Shown: piece by piece, positions 48,750-57,106 of the stretch
How positions within the stretch are numbered: the stretch's first letter is position 1
How the letters are laid out: each line of letters begins with the position of its first letter
DNA from: Streptomyces roseifaciens
Lineage (GTDB): Bacteria > Actinomycetota > Actinomycetes > Streptomycetales > Streptomycetaceae
Assembly (NCBI RefSeq): GCF_001445655.1
Contig: NZ_LNBE01000004.1
Location: 2,551,138-2,615,137 of the forward strand
DNA: 64,000 nt
Direction of reading: 5' to 3'
Position numbers and translations under genes: made by a program
Notes under the pieces: generated by a model
Database searches by the model: none
What the model was told of the DNA's origin: nothing
What the model saw: the letters and a program-made list of their open reading frames with translations, nothing else

Positions 48750-49750
48750 CCACCGATCTGCTGACCACCAAGGAACCGGAGGCGGGAGCCGTTCCCGCCT
48801 CCGGCGCCCGGCAGGTCCTGCGGCGGCTGGGAGCGCGCAAGTCCGCGCTCGCGGCCGCCGCCGTGCTGGGCCTGCTCGTCCTCGTCGCCGTCGCCGCGCC
48901 CCTGCTGGCCGCGCTGGAGGGCCAGGACGCGAACACGTACCACGACACCCTGGTCGACTCCGCGCGCGGCGGCGTGCCCTTCGGCGACTTCGGCGGCATC
49001 AGCGCCGAGCACTGGCTGGGCGTCGAACCGGGCACCGGCCGCGACCTGTTCGTACGCCTCGCCTACGGCGCCCGCGTCTCGCTGCTCGTCGCCCTCGGCG
49101 CCACCCTCGTCCAGGTGCTCATCGGCGTCGGCGTGGGCGTGGCCGCCGCCCTGGGCAGCCGCTTCGTCGACAGCGCGCTCAGCCACCTCACCGACGTCAT
49201 GGTCGCCATGCCGATGCTGGTCTTCGCCATCGCCCTGATGGCCGTCGTCCCGGCGGACTTCCCGCGCCCGGTGCTGCTCGTCATCGCCATCGGGCTGCTG
49301 GCGTGGGGCGGGATGGCGCGCCTCGTGCGCGCCCAGACCCTGGCCCTGATGAAGCTCGACTTCGTCTCGGCCGCCCGGCTGACCGGAGGCTCCACCTGGC
49401 GGGTCGCCCGGCGCGAGCTGCTTCCCTCGCTCGCCGCCCCCGTGATCACCTACGCGGCCGTCCTGCTGCCGACCAACATCGTGCTGGAAGCGAGCATGTC
49501 CTTCCTCGGAGTCGGCGTGAAGCCCCCGACCCCCTCCTGGGGCCACATGCTCTCGTCGGCCACCACCTGGTTCCGCGCCGACCCCATGTACGTGCTGCTG
49601 CCGGCGCTCATGCTCTTCGTCACCACGCTCGCCTTCACCGTCCTCGGCGACGGGGTGCGCACGGCGCTCGACCCGCGCGAGGCCTCACGGCTCCGCGTCG
49701 GCCGGAACCGGCGCAAGGCGCGCACGAGCGGCGCAGGAGGTGCGGCGTGA
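48746..49750 (+). CDS. ABC transporter permease, DppC-like
   Basis: A 334-residue permease with the N-terminal OppC-type helix (ALAAAAVLGLLVLVAVAAPLLAAL), the short extracellular loop HWLGVEPGTGRDLFVRLAYGARVSLLVAL and the EAA loop VRAQTLALMKLDFVSAARLTGGSTWRVARRELLP that docks to the ATPase. About six transmembrane helices. Here the DppC-type subunit is encoded before the DppB-type one, the reverse of the usual order. GTG starts overlap at both ends by 4 bp. It completes the importer with the genes beside it. Confidence 0.93.
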   Translation: MTTDLLTTKEPEAGAVPASGARQVLRRLGARKSALAAAAVLGLLVLVAVAAPLLAALEGQDANTYHDTLVDSARGGVPFGDFGGISAEHWLGVEPGTGRDLFVRLAYGARVSLLVALGATLVQVLIGVGVGVAAALGSRFVDSALSHLTDVMVAMPMLVFAIALMAVVPADFPRPVLLVIAIGLLAWGGMARLVRAQTLALMKLDFVSAARLTGGSTWRVARRELLPSLAAPVITYAAVLLPTNIVLEASMSFLGVGVKPPTPSWGHMLSSATTWFRADPMYVLLPALMLFVTTLAFTVLGDGVRTALDPREASRLRVGRNRRKARTSGAGGAA

Positions 49751-50736
49751 CCGGATACGTCCTGCGGCGCGCCGCAGGCGCGCTCGCCGTCCTCCTCGTG
49801 CTCTCCGCCGTCGTCTACGCGACCTTCTACATCGCGCCCGGCGACCCCGCCCGCCTGGCCTGCGGCCCGCGCTGCAACCCCGAGCAGATCGCCCAGGTCC
49901 GCGAGCAGCTCTCCCTCGGCGACCCCGTGTACGTCCAGTACTGGCACTTCCTGCAGGGCATCGTCGCCGGGCACGACTACTCCACCGGCACCGCGGTGCT
50001 GCACTGCGACGCACCCTGCTTCGGTTTGTCGTACCAGAACAACCAGCAGGTCACCGACATGCTGATCGACCGGCTGCCCGCCACCGCCTCGCTCGCGGTC
50101 GGCGCCATGGCCGTCTGGCTGCTGCTCGGCACCGGCACCGGCCTGCTGTCCGCGCTGCGCCGCGGCGGGATCACCGAGCGGGTGCTGACCTGGCTCACCC
50201 TCGCCGGAACGGCCACGCCGGTCTTCATCAGCGGCCTCGGCCTGCTGATGCTCTTCTGCGCCTACCTGGCCTGGCTGCCCTTCCCGTCCTACGTGCCCCT
50301 CACCGACGACCCGGAGCAGTGGGCCTGGAACATGCTGCTGCCGTGGGCCGCGCTCGGGCTCCTGGAGTCGGCGAAGTACGCCCGGCTCACCCGCAGTTCC
50401 GTGCTGGAGACCCTGGCCGAGGACCACATCCGCACCTTCCGCGCCTACGGGGTCGCCGAGCGCTCCCTCGTCACGCGCCACGCCCTGCGCGGCGCCGTCG
50501 CGCCCGTCATCGCCCTGACGGCGGCCGACTTCGGGTCCATGTTCGGCAACGCGGTACTCACCGAGATGATGTTCGGCCTGCCCGGCATCGGGCAGCTCCT
50601 GGTGCACGCCACCAAGAGCCTCGACCTGCCCGTGGTCGTCGCCGTCGTGATGGTCACCGGCACCGCCGTCGTCATCGCCAACATCGTGGCGGACGTGCTC
50701 TACGCCGTCGCGGACCGAAGGGTGGCCCTGCGATGA
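49747..50736 (+). CDS. ABC transporter permease, DppB-like
   Basis: A 329-residue permease. TGYVLRRAAGALAVLLVLSAVVYATFYIAPGDPARLACGP is the classic OppB/DppB opening (helix plus FYIAPGDPA). The extracellular part contains four cysteines (CGPRC and CDAPC), unusual and possibly disulfide-bonded. The EAA loop reads VLETLAEDHIRTFRAYGVAERSLVTRHALRGAVAP. Start GTG 49747 overlaps the upstream stop, and its own stop overlaps the ATPase ATG (ATGA). Confidence 0.93.
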   Translation: MTGYVLRRAAGALAVLLVLSAVVYATFYIAPGDPARLACGPRCNPEQIAQVREQLSLGDPVYVQYWHFLQGIVAGHDYSTGTAVLHCDAPCFGLSYQNNQQVTDMLIDRLPATASLAVGAMAVWLLLGTGTGLLSALRRGGITERVLTWLTLAGTATPVFISGLGLLMLFCAYLAWLPFPSYVPLTDDPEQWAWNMLLPWAALGLLESAKYARLTRSSVLETLAEDHIRTFRAYGVAERSLVTRHALRGAVAPVIALTAADFGSMFGNAVLTEMMFGLPGIGQLLVHATKSLDLPVVVAVVMVTGTAVVIANIVADVLYAVADRRVALR

Positions 50737-52421
50737 CGTCCGAAACCCGCACGACCGGCTCGCCGGCGCCCGCAGCCGCGGCAGCGGACGGACCCCTGGT
50801 GGCCGTCTCCGGCCTCTCCGTCACCTTTCCGGCCGGGCCCGGCGGCCGGGCCGGAGGCGGCCTCGTACGGGCCGTCGACGACCTGTCGTTCACCCTCCCG
50901 CCGGGTGGGTCCCTCGGCATCGTCGGAGAGTCCGGATCGGGCAAGTCCACGGCCGCCTACGCACTGCTGGGGCTGCACCGGGACACCGGCGCCGAGGTCA
51001 CCGGCGCGGTGACCGTCGCCGGTCACGACGTACAGGCCGCCGGCGACGCCGCCCTGCGACGGCTCCGCGGCGGCGTCGCCGCCATGGTCTTCCAGGACCC
51101 GCTCTCCTCCCTCGACCCCTACCAGGCCATCGGCGACCAGATCGCCGAGGTCTACCGCGTCCACCGCCGCGACGCCTCCCGCCGTGCGGCACGCGCGCGT
51201 GCCGCCGAGGTGCTGGACCGCGTGGGCATCCCGGACGCGGCCCGCCGCGCCCGCTCCCGCCCGCACGAGTTCAGCGGCGGCATGCGCCAGCGCGCCCTCA
51301 TCGCGATGGCCCTCGCCTGCGAACCGCGCCTGCTGGTCGCCGACGAGCCCACCACCGCCCTCGACGTCACCGTCCAGGCCCAGATCCTCGACCTCCTGCG
51401 CGACCTGCGCGCCGAGACCGGCATGGGCCTCGTCCTGGTCACCCACGACCTGGGCGTGGCGGCCGGAAGCGTCGACGAGCTGCTCGTGATGAAGGACGGC
51501 CGCGCCGTCGAGCGCGGCCCCGTCCGCACCCTGCTCGACACCCCGGGCGAGACGTACACCCGCGACCTCCTCGCGGCCGTCCCGCGGGTGAACGTCCGCC
51601 GCCCGGGCGCGGGCGCGCGGGCCGCCCGCGCGGACGAGGCGCCGCTGCTCGAAGCCACCGGCCTCACCAGGCGGTTCGGCCGCGGCAAGGACGCCGTCAC
51701 CGCCGTCGACGACGTCTCGCTGACCGTACGGCCCGGCGAGACCGTCGGCGTCGTGGGGGAGTCCGGCAGCGGCAAGACCACCCTCGGCCGCATGCTCGTC
51801 CGGCTCCTCGCCCCCACCGGCGGCGAACTGCGCTACCAGGGACGCGACATCGGCGGCCTGAAGGAGCGCGAACTGCGTACCTTCCGCAGCGAGCTGCAGA
51901 TGGTCTTCCAGGACCCCGTCTCCTCGCTCAACCCCCGGCGCAGCATCGGCGAGTCGATCGCCGACCCGCTGCGCGCCGCCGGGAAGCTCGACGAGGCCGC
52001 GATCGTCGCGCGCGTGCGGGAGCTGCTGGAGCGCGTCGGGCTCGACCCCGGCGCCTACCACCGCTACCCGCACGAGTTCAGCGGCGGCCAGCGGCAGCGC
52101 GTCGGCATCGCGCGGGCCCTCGCGCCCGAGCCGAAGCTGATCGTCTGCGACGAGCCCGTCTCCGCGCTCGACGTCACCACCCAGGCGCAGGTCGTGCGGC
52201 TGCTCGGCGAGTTGCAGCGCGACCTCGGCCTCGCGCTCGTCTTCATCGCCCACGACCTCGCGGTCGTACGGCAGGTCAGCGACCGGCTCGTCGTGATGCG
52301 CGGCGGCCGGATCGTCGAGGAGGGCGCGGCCGACACCGTCTACGAGCAGCCCCGGCACGCCTACACCAAGGGCCTGCTCGCGGCGGTCCCGCGGCTCGAA
52401 GGGGCCGAAGCCGCCGCATAG
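50733..52421 (+). CDS. Fused dipeptide ABC transporter ATPase (DppD-DppF type)
   Basis: A 562-residue protein with two complete ABC domains in one chain (about residues 20-285 and 305-555). First: [61 protein letters not shown]. Second: [65 protein letters not shown]. The Leu-x-Pro-rich C-termini after each H-loop resemble the oligopeptide C-terminal region. It energises both permeases. A 14-bp hairpin lies 52 bp downstream. Confidence 0.94.
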   Translation: MTSETRTTGSPAPAAAAADGPLVAVSGLSVTFPAGPGGRAGGGLVRAVDDLSFTLPPGGSLGIVGESGSGKSTAAYALLGLHRDTGAEVTGAVTVAGHDVQAAGDAALRRLRGGVAAMVFQDPLSSLDPYQAIGDQIAEVYRVHRRDASRRAARARAAEVLDRVGIPDAARRARSRPHEFSGGMRQRALIAMALACEPRLLVADEPTTALDVTVQAQILDLLRDLRAETGMGLVLVTHDLGVAAGSVDELLVMKDGRAVERGPVRTLLDTPGETYTRDLLAAVPRVNVRRPGAGARAARADEAPLLEATGLTRRFGRGKDAVTAVDDVSLTVRPGETVGVVGESGSGKTTLGRMLVRLLAPTGGELRYQGRDIGGLKERELRTFRSELQMVFQDPVSSLNPRRSIGESIADPLRAAGKLDEAAIVARVRELLERVGLDPGAYHRYPHEFSGGQRQRVGIARALAPEPKLIVCDEPVSALDVTTQAQVVRLLGELQRDLGLALVFIAHDLAVVRQVSDRLVVMRGGRIVEEGAADTVYEQPRHAYTKGLLAAVPRLEGAEAAA

Positions 52422-52472
52422 CGCGAGGCAACGCCTCATCTCCTGGAAAGTCACCTCTGTTCACCCCTTCCG

Positions 52473-52504
52473 GTGGCGCGACGGACAACCGTCCGTCGCG
52501 CCAC
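52473..52504 (+). terminator. Terminator of the peptide ABC importer operon
   Basis: A perfect 14-bp stem (52473-52486 / 52491-52504) with an AACC loop lies after the fused ATPase gene and before the glycosyltransferase cluster. Confidence 0.75.
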
Positions 52505-52592
52505 GGGCGAGCCCGCATAGCGTGCTTCCGCTGCCGTTCGGCGGTCACGAGCCACAAGAGGGCGACCACAAGGGACAGACGGGGGTGCGTGC

Positions 52593-54164
52593 GTGCGCGT
52601 GGGACTCCTTACGGAGGGTGGGTATCCGTATGCCTCGGGTGAGGGCGGCCAGTGGTGCGACCGGCTCGTGCGGGGCCTGCCCGGGCACGACTTCGAGATC
52701 TGCGCCCTGAGCCGGCGCGCCCGGCAGGACGCGGGCGGCTGGTGCGATCTGCCGGAGCACGTCCGGCGCGTGCGGACGGCTCCTCTGTGGGGGGATCCGG
52801 CCGGGGCCGTGGGGCGCGCGCACCGCTCGTACGGGCGCCGGGAACGGCGCCGCTTCGGTGCCTATTTCGCCGGGCTGGCCGAGGCGCTGACCGCCACCGT
52901 CGAGCCCGGCCCCGACGACCGCAGAGATCAGGCGTACCGTTTCGCCGACGCCCTGCACGGCCTCGCCGACCTCGCCCGCGACGCCGGCGGCCTCGGCTCG
53001 GCCCTCCGCTCCGAACAGGCCCTGCGCATCCTGGAGACCGCCTGCCGCACCCCCGGGTCCCACCCCGCGGCCTACGGCATCCGCGTCGCCGACCTCCTCG
53101 CCGTCACCGCCCTCCTGGAGCGCGCACTGCGCCCCCTGTCCCTCGACTGGTACGGCACCGGCACCGACCGCGGGCTCGCGGGCGTCGATCTGTGCCACGC
53201 CACCACCGCCGGCCCCGCCGCCCTCCCGGGACTGCTGGCCAAACGCTTCTTCGGCACTCCCTTCCTCGTCACCGAGTACGAGGTGCGCCTGCGCGCCTAC
53301 TACCTCAACAGCGCCGCCAGCGCCGCCGGCCTCTCCCTGCCCGTCCGCACCCTGCTGTCCGCCTTCCACCGGCAGCTGACCGCCGAGATCTACGCCGGCG
53401 CCGACATCATCACCTCCGGCGACGCCCAGGTACGGCGCTGGCAGGAGCGCTGCGGCGCCGGCGCCGCCCGGCTGCGCACCGTGCACCCCGGCCTCGACCC
53501 CGCCCCCTACGAGGGCGTGGGGGAGCGGGCCGAGACCGGCGACGACGGCACGGACGACGGCCGGACCGTCCTGTGGGCCGGAGGCAACGCCGACCCCTTC
53601 CTGTGGGAGGCCCTCGCGGCCCTGCGCCGGGCCGAGCCCGAGGTGCAGCTGCGGATCGCCGCGCCCCCGCTGCCCGGCGTCCAGCCCGCGTTCGGCGTCT
53701 CCTACGCCCCCGAGGCGACCCCCGACACCTACGCCACCGGCACCGTCGTCGTCCTCGCCGGAGGCGCGGAGACCTTCCCGCTGCCGCTTGTCGAGGCCAT
53801 GCTCTGCGGGCGCGCCACCGTCGCACCGGACTGCGCCACCGTCCGCGAAGTCGTCGGCGGCACCGGCCTCGTCGTCCCGCCGCGCGACCCCGGCGCCCTC
53901 GCGGAGGGCTGCCTGGAGCTGCTGCACGACCCCGGCCGAAGAGCCAGACTCGGTGCCGCCGCCCGCGCCCGCGCCCTCGAACTCTTCACGACCGAAAGGC
54001 ACGTGACGGACTTCCACGGCATCTACCTCGAACTCATCTCCCGTGCCCCCGCACGCGAGGACACCGCCGACCCCGCCGTCCCCTTCTCCCGCGCCGCGGA
54101 AGCCCGCGCACCGATCGACCTGACGCCGCGCCAGTCCTCCCCGACCTGGGCAGGGCGCCCATGA
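52593..54164 (+). CDS. GT4-family glycosyltransferase with DUF3492-type N-terminus (PelF-like)
   Basis: A 523-residue GT-B enzyme. The N-terminal half opens RVGLLTEGGYPYASGEGGQWCDRLVRGLPGHDFEI, the DUF3492 signature of PelF-type polysaccharide glycosyltransferases. The C-terminal half has TVLWAGGNADPFLWEAL, and the sugar-nucleotide motif GGAETFPLPLVEAMLCGRATVAPDCATVREVVGGTGLVVPP, with the E-x7-E pattern in modified form. The C-terminal 40 residues are variable. Start GTG 52593. The stop overlaps the ATG of the membrane protein gene (ATGA). With the epimerase and spherulin-like genes it suggests synthesis of an extracellular glycan. Confidence 0.88.
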   Translation: MRVGLLTEGGYPYASGEGGQWCDRLVRGLPGHDFEICALSRRARQDAGGWCDLPEHVRRVRTAPLWGDPAGAVGRAHRSYGRRERRRFGAYFAGLAEALTATVEPGPDDRRDQAYRFADALHGLADLARDAGGLGSALRSEQALRILETACRTPGSHPAAYGIRVADLLAVTALLERALRPLSLDWYGTGTDRGLAGVDLCHATTAGPAALPGLLAKRFFGTPFLVTEYEVRLRAYYLNSAASAAGLSLPVRTLLSAFHRQLTAEIYAGADIITSGDAQVRRWQERCGAGAARLRTVHPGLDPAPYEGVGERAETGDDGTDDGRTVLWAGGNADPFLWEALAALRRAEPEVQLRIAAPPLPGVQPAFGVSYAPEATPDTYATGTVVVLAGGAETFPLPLVEAMLCGRATVAPDCATVREVVGGTGLVVPPRDPGALAEGCLELLHDPGRRARLGAAARARALELFTTERHVTDFHGIYLELISRAPAREDTADPAVPFSRAAEARAPIDLTPRQSSPTWAGRP

Positions 54165-55240
54165 CCACGCCCCTGAGGGACGGCAGCGCACCGGCCGCCG
54201 CCGGCATAGCCGCCCCCCGCACCGACCCGGTGAAGGCTCTCCTGCACCGTCACCACGGGCTGTGCGCCCGCGCCGTGGACCCCCTGGAGATCGCCGCCGT
54301 CCTGGAGGACGGGGGCCTCACGGACCGCGCCGCGGCCGAGTGCCGGCACCGCGACGTCTTCTCCCTCTCCGACGAGCTCTACGCCCGTGCCGAGCGCGAG
54401 GAGCCCGCCCGGCCCGCGCCCGGCGCGGCCTGCGACGCGGGGGCGCTCGCACACACGGTGCGCGCCCCGTGGCGCTTCGCCGGGCTGCTCGCCGGCGCCT
54501 GGCTCGTCGCGTACGCCCTCCTCGGCGGCCCCGCCCTCGCCGTGCTGCTCTCCGGTCATGCCCCCGGCCCTCTCCCCGGCGGCGTTTCCGGCCACGTGAG
54601 CGGCCCGGGACCGGTGGACCTCCTACGCGCCGCAGCCCCGGTCGCCGTCGCCCTCGCGTGCGGTCTCGTCCCCGCCCTGTGGTGCGCACGGTGGTTCACC
54701 GGGCGCGTGCGGCACGCCCTCGCCGCCAGTCGCTCCCGCGCCGAGTTCCGGGCCCGCGCCTGGCCCCTGCTCCTCACGTCCGTAGGGCTGTTCACGACCG
54801 CCCTGGGCACGCTCCTGTGGTCCGCGCGGGCCGCCCTGGGAGCTCCCGCCGTCCCACCCGGCGAGCTCGTCGCCGTCACCGCGCTCGGCGGGCTGCTCTT
54901 CCTGGCCCGGCTGCTCACCGCCCGCGGCTTCGGACGGACCGCCGCCGTCGCCGTGCTGACCGCCTGCGGCGTGGAAGCGGCCGCACTCGCCGCGGCGGCG
55001 CTGGGCGCGGGAGCCCCGGGGGCGGGGCCGTTCGCCGCGGCGCCGTTCGCCGCGCCCGCCGTCGCCTGGGCCGCCGGTGCCTACGGACCCGCCGCCATAC
55101 CCCTCGTGGCCTGCGCACTCCCCGCGCTCGCCCTCCTCGTCCACGCCCTGACCGCGCTCTCCCGGGCCTCCGCCCACCGCTGCGGGGCGTTCGCCCCCGT
55201 CCCCGCCGACCCCGGAGAGGCCCCCGTCCGGGCCCGGTGA
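54161..55240 (+). CDS. Polytopic membrane protein of the glycosyltransferase cluster
   Basis: A 359-residue protein. A soluble N-terminal region of about 100 residues (VKALLHRHHGLCARAVDPLEIAAVLEDGGLTDRAAAECRHRDVFSLSDELYARA) precedes about seven hydrophobic helices (for instance FAGLLAGAWLVAYALLGGPAL, AVALACGLVPALWCARWF, LVAVTALGGLLFLARLL). No transporter or flippase signature is recognised, but its 4-bp coupling to a polysaccharide glycosyltransferase suggests a role in polymer export or in anchoring the enzyme, much as PelG accompanies PelF. This is inference from context. Confidence 0.75.
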   Translation: MTTPLRDGSAPAAAGIAAPRTDPVKALLHRHHGLCARAVDPLEIAAVLEDGGLTDRAAAECRHRDVFSLSDELYARAEREEPARPAPGAACDAGALAHTVRAPWRFAGLLAGAWLVAYALLGGPALAVLLSGHAPGPLPGGVSGHVSGPGPVDLLRAAAPVAVALACGLVPALWCARWFTGRVRHALAASRSRAEFRARAWPLLLTSVGLFTTALGTLLWSARAALGAPAVPPGELVAVTALGGLLFLARLLTARGFGRTAAVAVLTACGVEAAALAAAALGAGAPGAGPFAAAPFAAPAVAWAAGAYGPAAIPLVACALPALALLVHALTALSRASAHRCGAFAPVPADPGEAPVRAR

Positions 55241-55284
55241 CCGCATCCGTCCCACCGCACACCCCCGTCAGAGGAGCAAGCAAG

Positions 55285-55338
55285 ATGACCGTTCACCCCA
55301 TCCGCACCGCCGGGCGAGAGCGAGGGCGCGACCGATGA
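55285..55338 (+). CDS. 17-residue upstream small frame coupled to the epimerase gene
   Basis: ATG 55285 is preceded by GAGGAGC at a good distance and reads MTVHPIRTAGRERGRDR before a TGA that overlaps the epimerase ATG (ATGA at 55335-55338). The epimerase itself has no strong ribosome-binding site of its own, so this short frame may bring ribosomes to it. The peptide itself may have no function. Confidence 0.4.
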   Translation: MTVHPIRTAGRERGRDR

Positions 55339-56249
55339 GGGTTCTGTTGCTCGGTGCCAACGGCTACCTCGGCCGCTACGTGGCCGACCGGCTGCTCGCC
55401 GACCCCGCCGTCCAGCTCACCGCCCTCGGCCGCGGCGACGACGCGGACGTCCGCTTCGACCTCGCCACCGGCAGCCCCGGCGCGCTCACCCGCTTCCTCA
55501 ACGCCGTCCACCCCGGCGTCGTGATCAACTGCGCGGGCGCCACCCGCGGCGGCGCCCGCGACCTCACCCGCCACAACACCGTCGCCGTCGCCACCGTCTG
55601 CGAATCGCTGCGCCGCAGCGGCTGCGGGGCCCGCCTCGTCCAGCTCGGCTGCTCCTCCGAGTACGGGCCCTCCCAGCCCGGCTCGTCCACCGCCGAGGAC
55701 GCCGTCCCCCGCCCCGGCGGCCCGTACGGGGTGAGCAAGCTCGCCGCCACCGAGCTCGTCCTCGGCTCCGGCCTCGACGCCATCGTCCTGCGCGTCTTCT
55801 CGCCCGTCGGCCCCGGCACCCCCGCCGGCTCCCCGCTCGGCAGGCTCGCCGACGCCCTGCGCCGCGCCATGCAGAACGGCGACAGCGAGCTCAAGCTCAG
55901 CGGCCTGGGCGTCCAGCGCGACTTCGTCGACGTCCGCGACGTCGCCCGCGCCGTGCACGCCGCCTCCCTCTCCGCCGCCCAGGGCGCCGTGAACATCGGC
56001 ACCGGCCGCGCGGTCAGGCTGCGCGAGGCCGCGGCCACGCTCGCCCGCGTCGCCGGATACGGCGGCTCCCTCCACGAGCTGGACGACCCCCACCTGGGCA
56101 CCCCGCCCGCCTACCCCTACCCCGACGGCTGCGGCAGCTGGCAGCAGGCCGACGTGCGCACCGCCCGCGACCGGCTCGGCTGGCGCCCCCGCATCGGCCT
56201 GGAGGAGTCCCTGGCCGACATCTGGATGGAGGCCGCGTGTCGCATCTGA
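55335..56249 (+). CDS. NAD-dependent epimerase/dehydratase
   Basis: A 304-residue extended short-chain dehydrogenase. The Rossmann motif is RVLLLGANGYLGRYVA (GxxGxxG); the catalytic Tyr/Lys is in GGPYGVSKLAATELVL, with the Ser-containing GCSSEYGPSQPG before it. Later, QRDFVDVRDVARAVHAA and INIGTGRAVRLRE-like segments match sugar-nucleotide epimerases. It probably makes a modified nucleotide sugar for the adjacent glycosyltransferase. The start may depend on translational coupling from the 17-codon frame upstream; the end overlaps the spherulin-like gene by 13 bp. Confidence 0.88.
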   Translation: MRVLLLGANGYLGRYVADRLLADPAVQLTALGRGDDADVRFDLATGSPGALTRFLNAVHPGVVINCAGATRGGARDLTRHNTVAVATVCESLRRSGCGARLVQLGCSSEYGPSQPGSSTAEDAVPRPGGPYGVSKLAATELVLGSGLDAIVLRVFSPVGPGTPAGSPLGRLADALRRAMQNGDSELKLSGLGVQRDFVDVRDVARAVHAASLSAAQGAVNIGTGRAVRLREAAATLARVAGYGGSLHELDDPHLGTPPAYPYPDGCGSWQQADVRTARDRLGWRPRIGLEESLADIWMEAACRI

Positions 56250-57019
56250 GCCCGCCCGGGCAGCGCCGGTCCCGCGCCGTCCGCGAGGCCCCGCTGCGCT
56301 TCGGGGTCCCGGGCTTCGCGCACCCCCTGCTCGCCCCCGCCGAATGGGGCGAACTCCTGCGCACCGACGTCCCCGTGGAGTGGGTCGTGCTCGGCAGCGG
56401 CGCCATGGCCGCCCCGGGCGGGACGGCCTCCGGAGGCCCCGGCGACCGCCCGGACCCGTATCGCGTCGCCGCCGCCGCCCGGCTGCGCGAGGCGGGCATC
56501 CGGGTCCTCGGCCACCTGGACCTGCGGTTCGGCGAGCGCCCCCTCGGCGAGGTGCTCTCCGAGGCCCAGCGCTATCTGAACTGGTACAAGGTCGACGGGT
56601 TCGCCCTCGACGCCACCCCCGCGGACCCCGCCGCCCTGCCCGGCACCCGGCGCACCGTCGCCTCCCTGCGGACGATCCTCGACCGGGCGTACGTCGTGCT
56701 CGTCCACGGCACCCATCCCTCGCCCGGCTACGCCGACCTCGCCGACCAACTCGTCACGTTCTACGGGCCCTGGTCGGCCTACCGCTGGTCGCAGGTCGCC
56801 GAGTGGACCGCCGACTTCCCGGCGGCCCGCTTCTGCCACCTCGTGCACGGCGTCCCCCGTGCCCACCTGGACGAGGCGCTGCGCCTGGCCCGCTGGCAGG
56901 GCGCCGGCACGATCTACTTCACCGACCGGACGGACCGGGACGAAGCGGACCCCTGGGAGGTGATGCCCGGCTACTGGGACGAGATCGTCTCGCGCATCGG
57001 ACCGGGTGTCTCGGAATGA
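56237..57019 (+). CDS. Spherulin-4-like protein (glycoside hydrolase-type barrel)
   Basis: A 260-residue protein of the spherulation-specific family 4. Family segments: LRFGVPGFAHPLLAPAEWGELL, a barrel strand VEWVVLGSG, LREAGIRVLGHLDLRFGERPLGEV, YLNWYKVDGFALDATPADPA, LVHGTHPSPGYADLADQLVTFYGPW and IYFTDRTDRDEADPWEVMPGYWDEIV. Bacterial spherulin-4 proteins are thought to be TIM-barrel polysaccharide-degrading or -processing enzymes and are often found beside pel-like clusters. GTG 56237 lies within the epimerase gene end. No signal peptide is visible, so it may act inside the cell. Confidence 0.85.
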   Translation: MSHLSPPGQRRSRAVREAPLRFGVPGFAHPLLAPAEWGELLRTDVPVEWVVLGSGAMAAPGGTASGGPGDRPDPYRVAAAARLREAGIRVLGHLDLRFGERPLGEVLSEAQRYLNWYKVDGFALDATPADPAALPGTRRTVASLRTILDRAYVVLVHGTHPSPGYADLADQLVTFYGPWSAYRWSQVAEWTADFPAARFCHLVHGVPRAHLDEALRLARWQGAGTIYFTDRTDRDEADPWEVMPGYWDEIVSRIGPGVSE

Positions 57020-57106
57020 GACGGGGCGTGGCAGGGTTACAGGGGAAGAACCGAACGCCGCCTGTATGTTCCCCGCGCGAGCGGGGACGCCTCTCCTGGA
57101 GACCCC

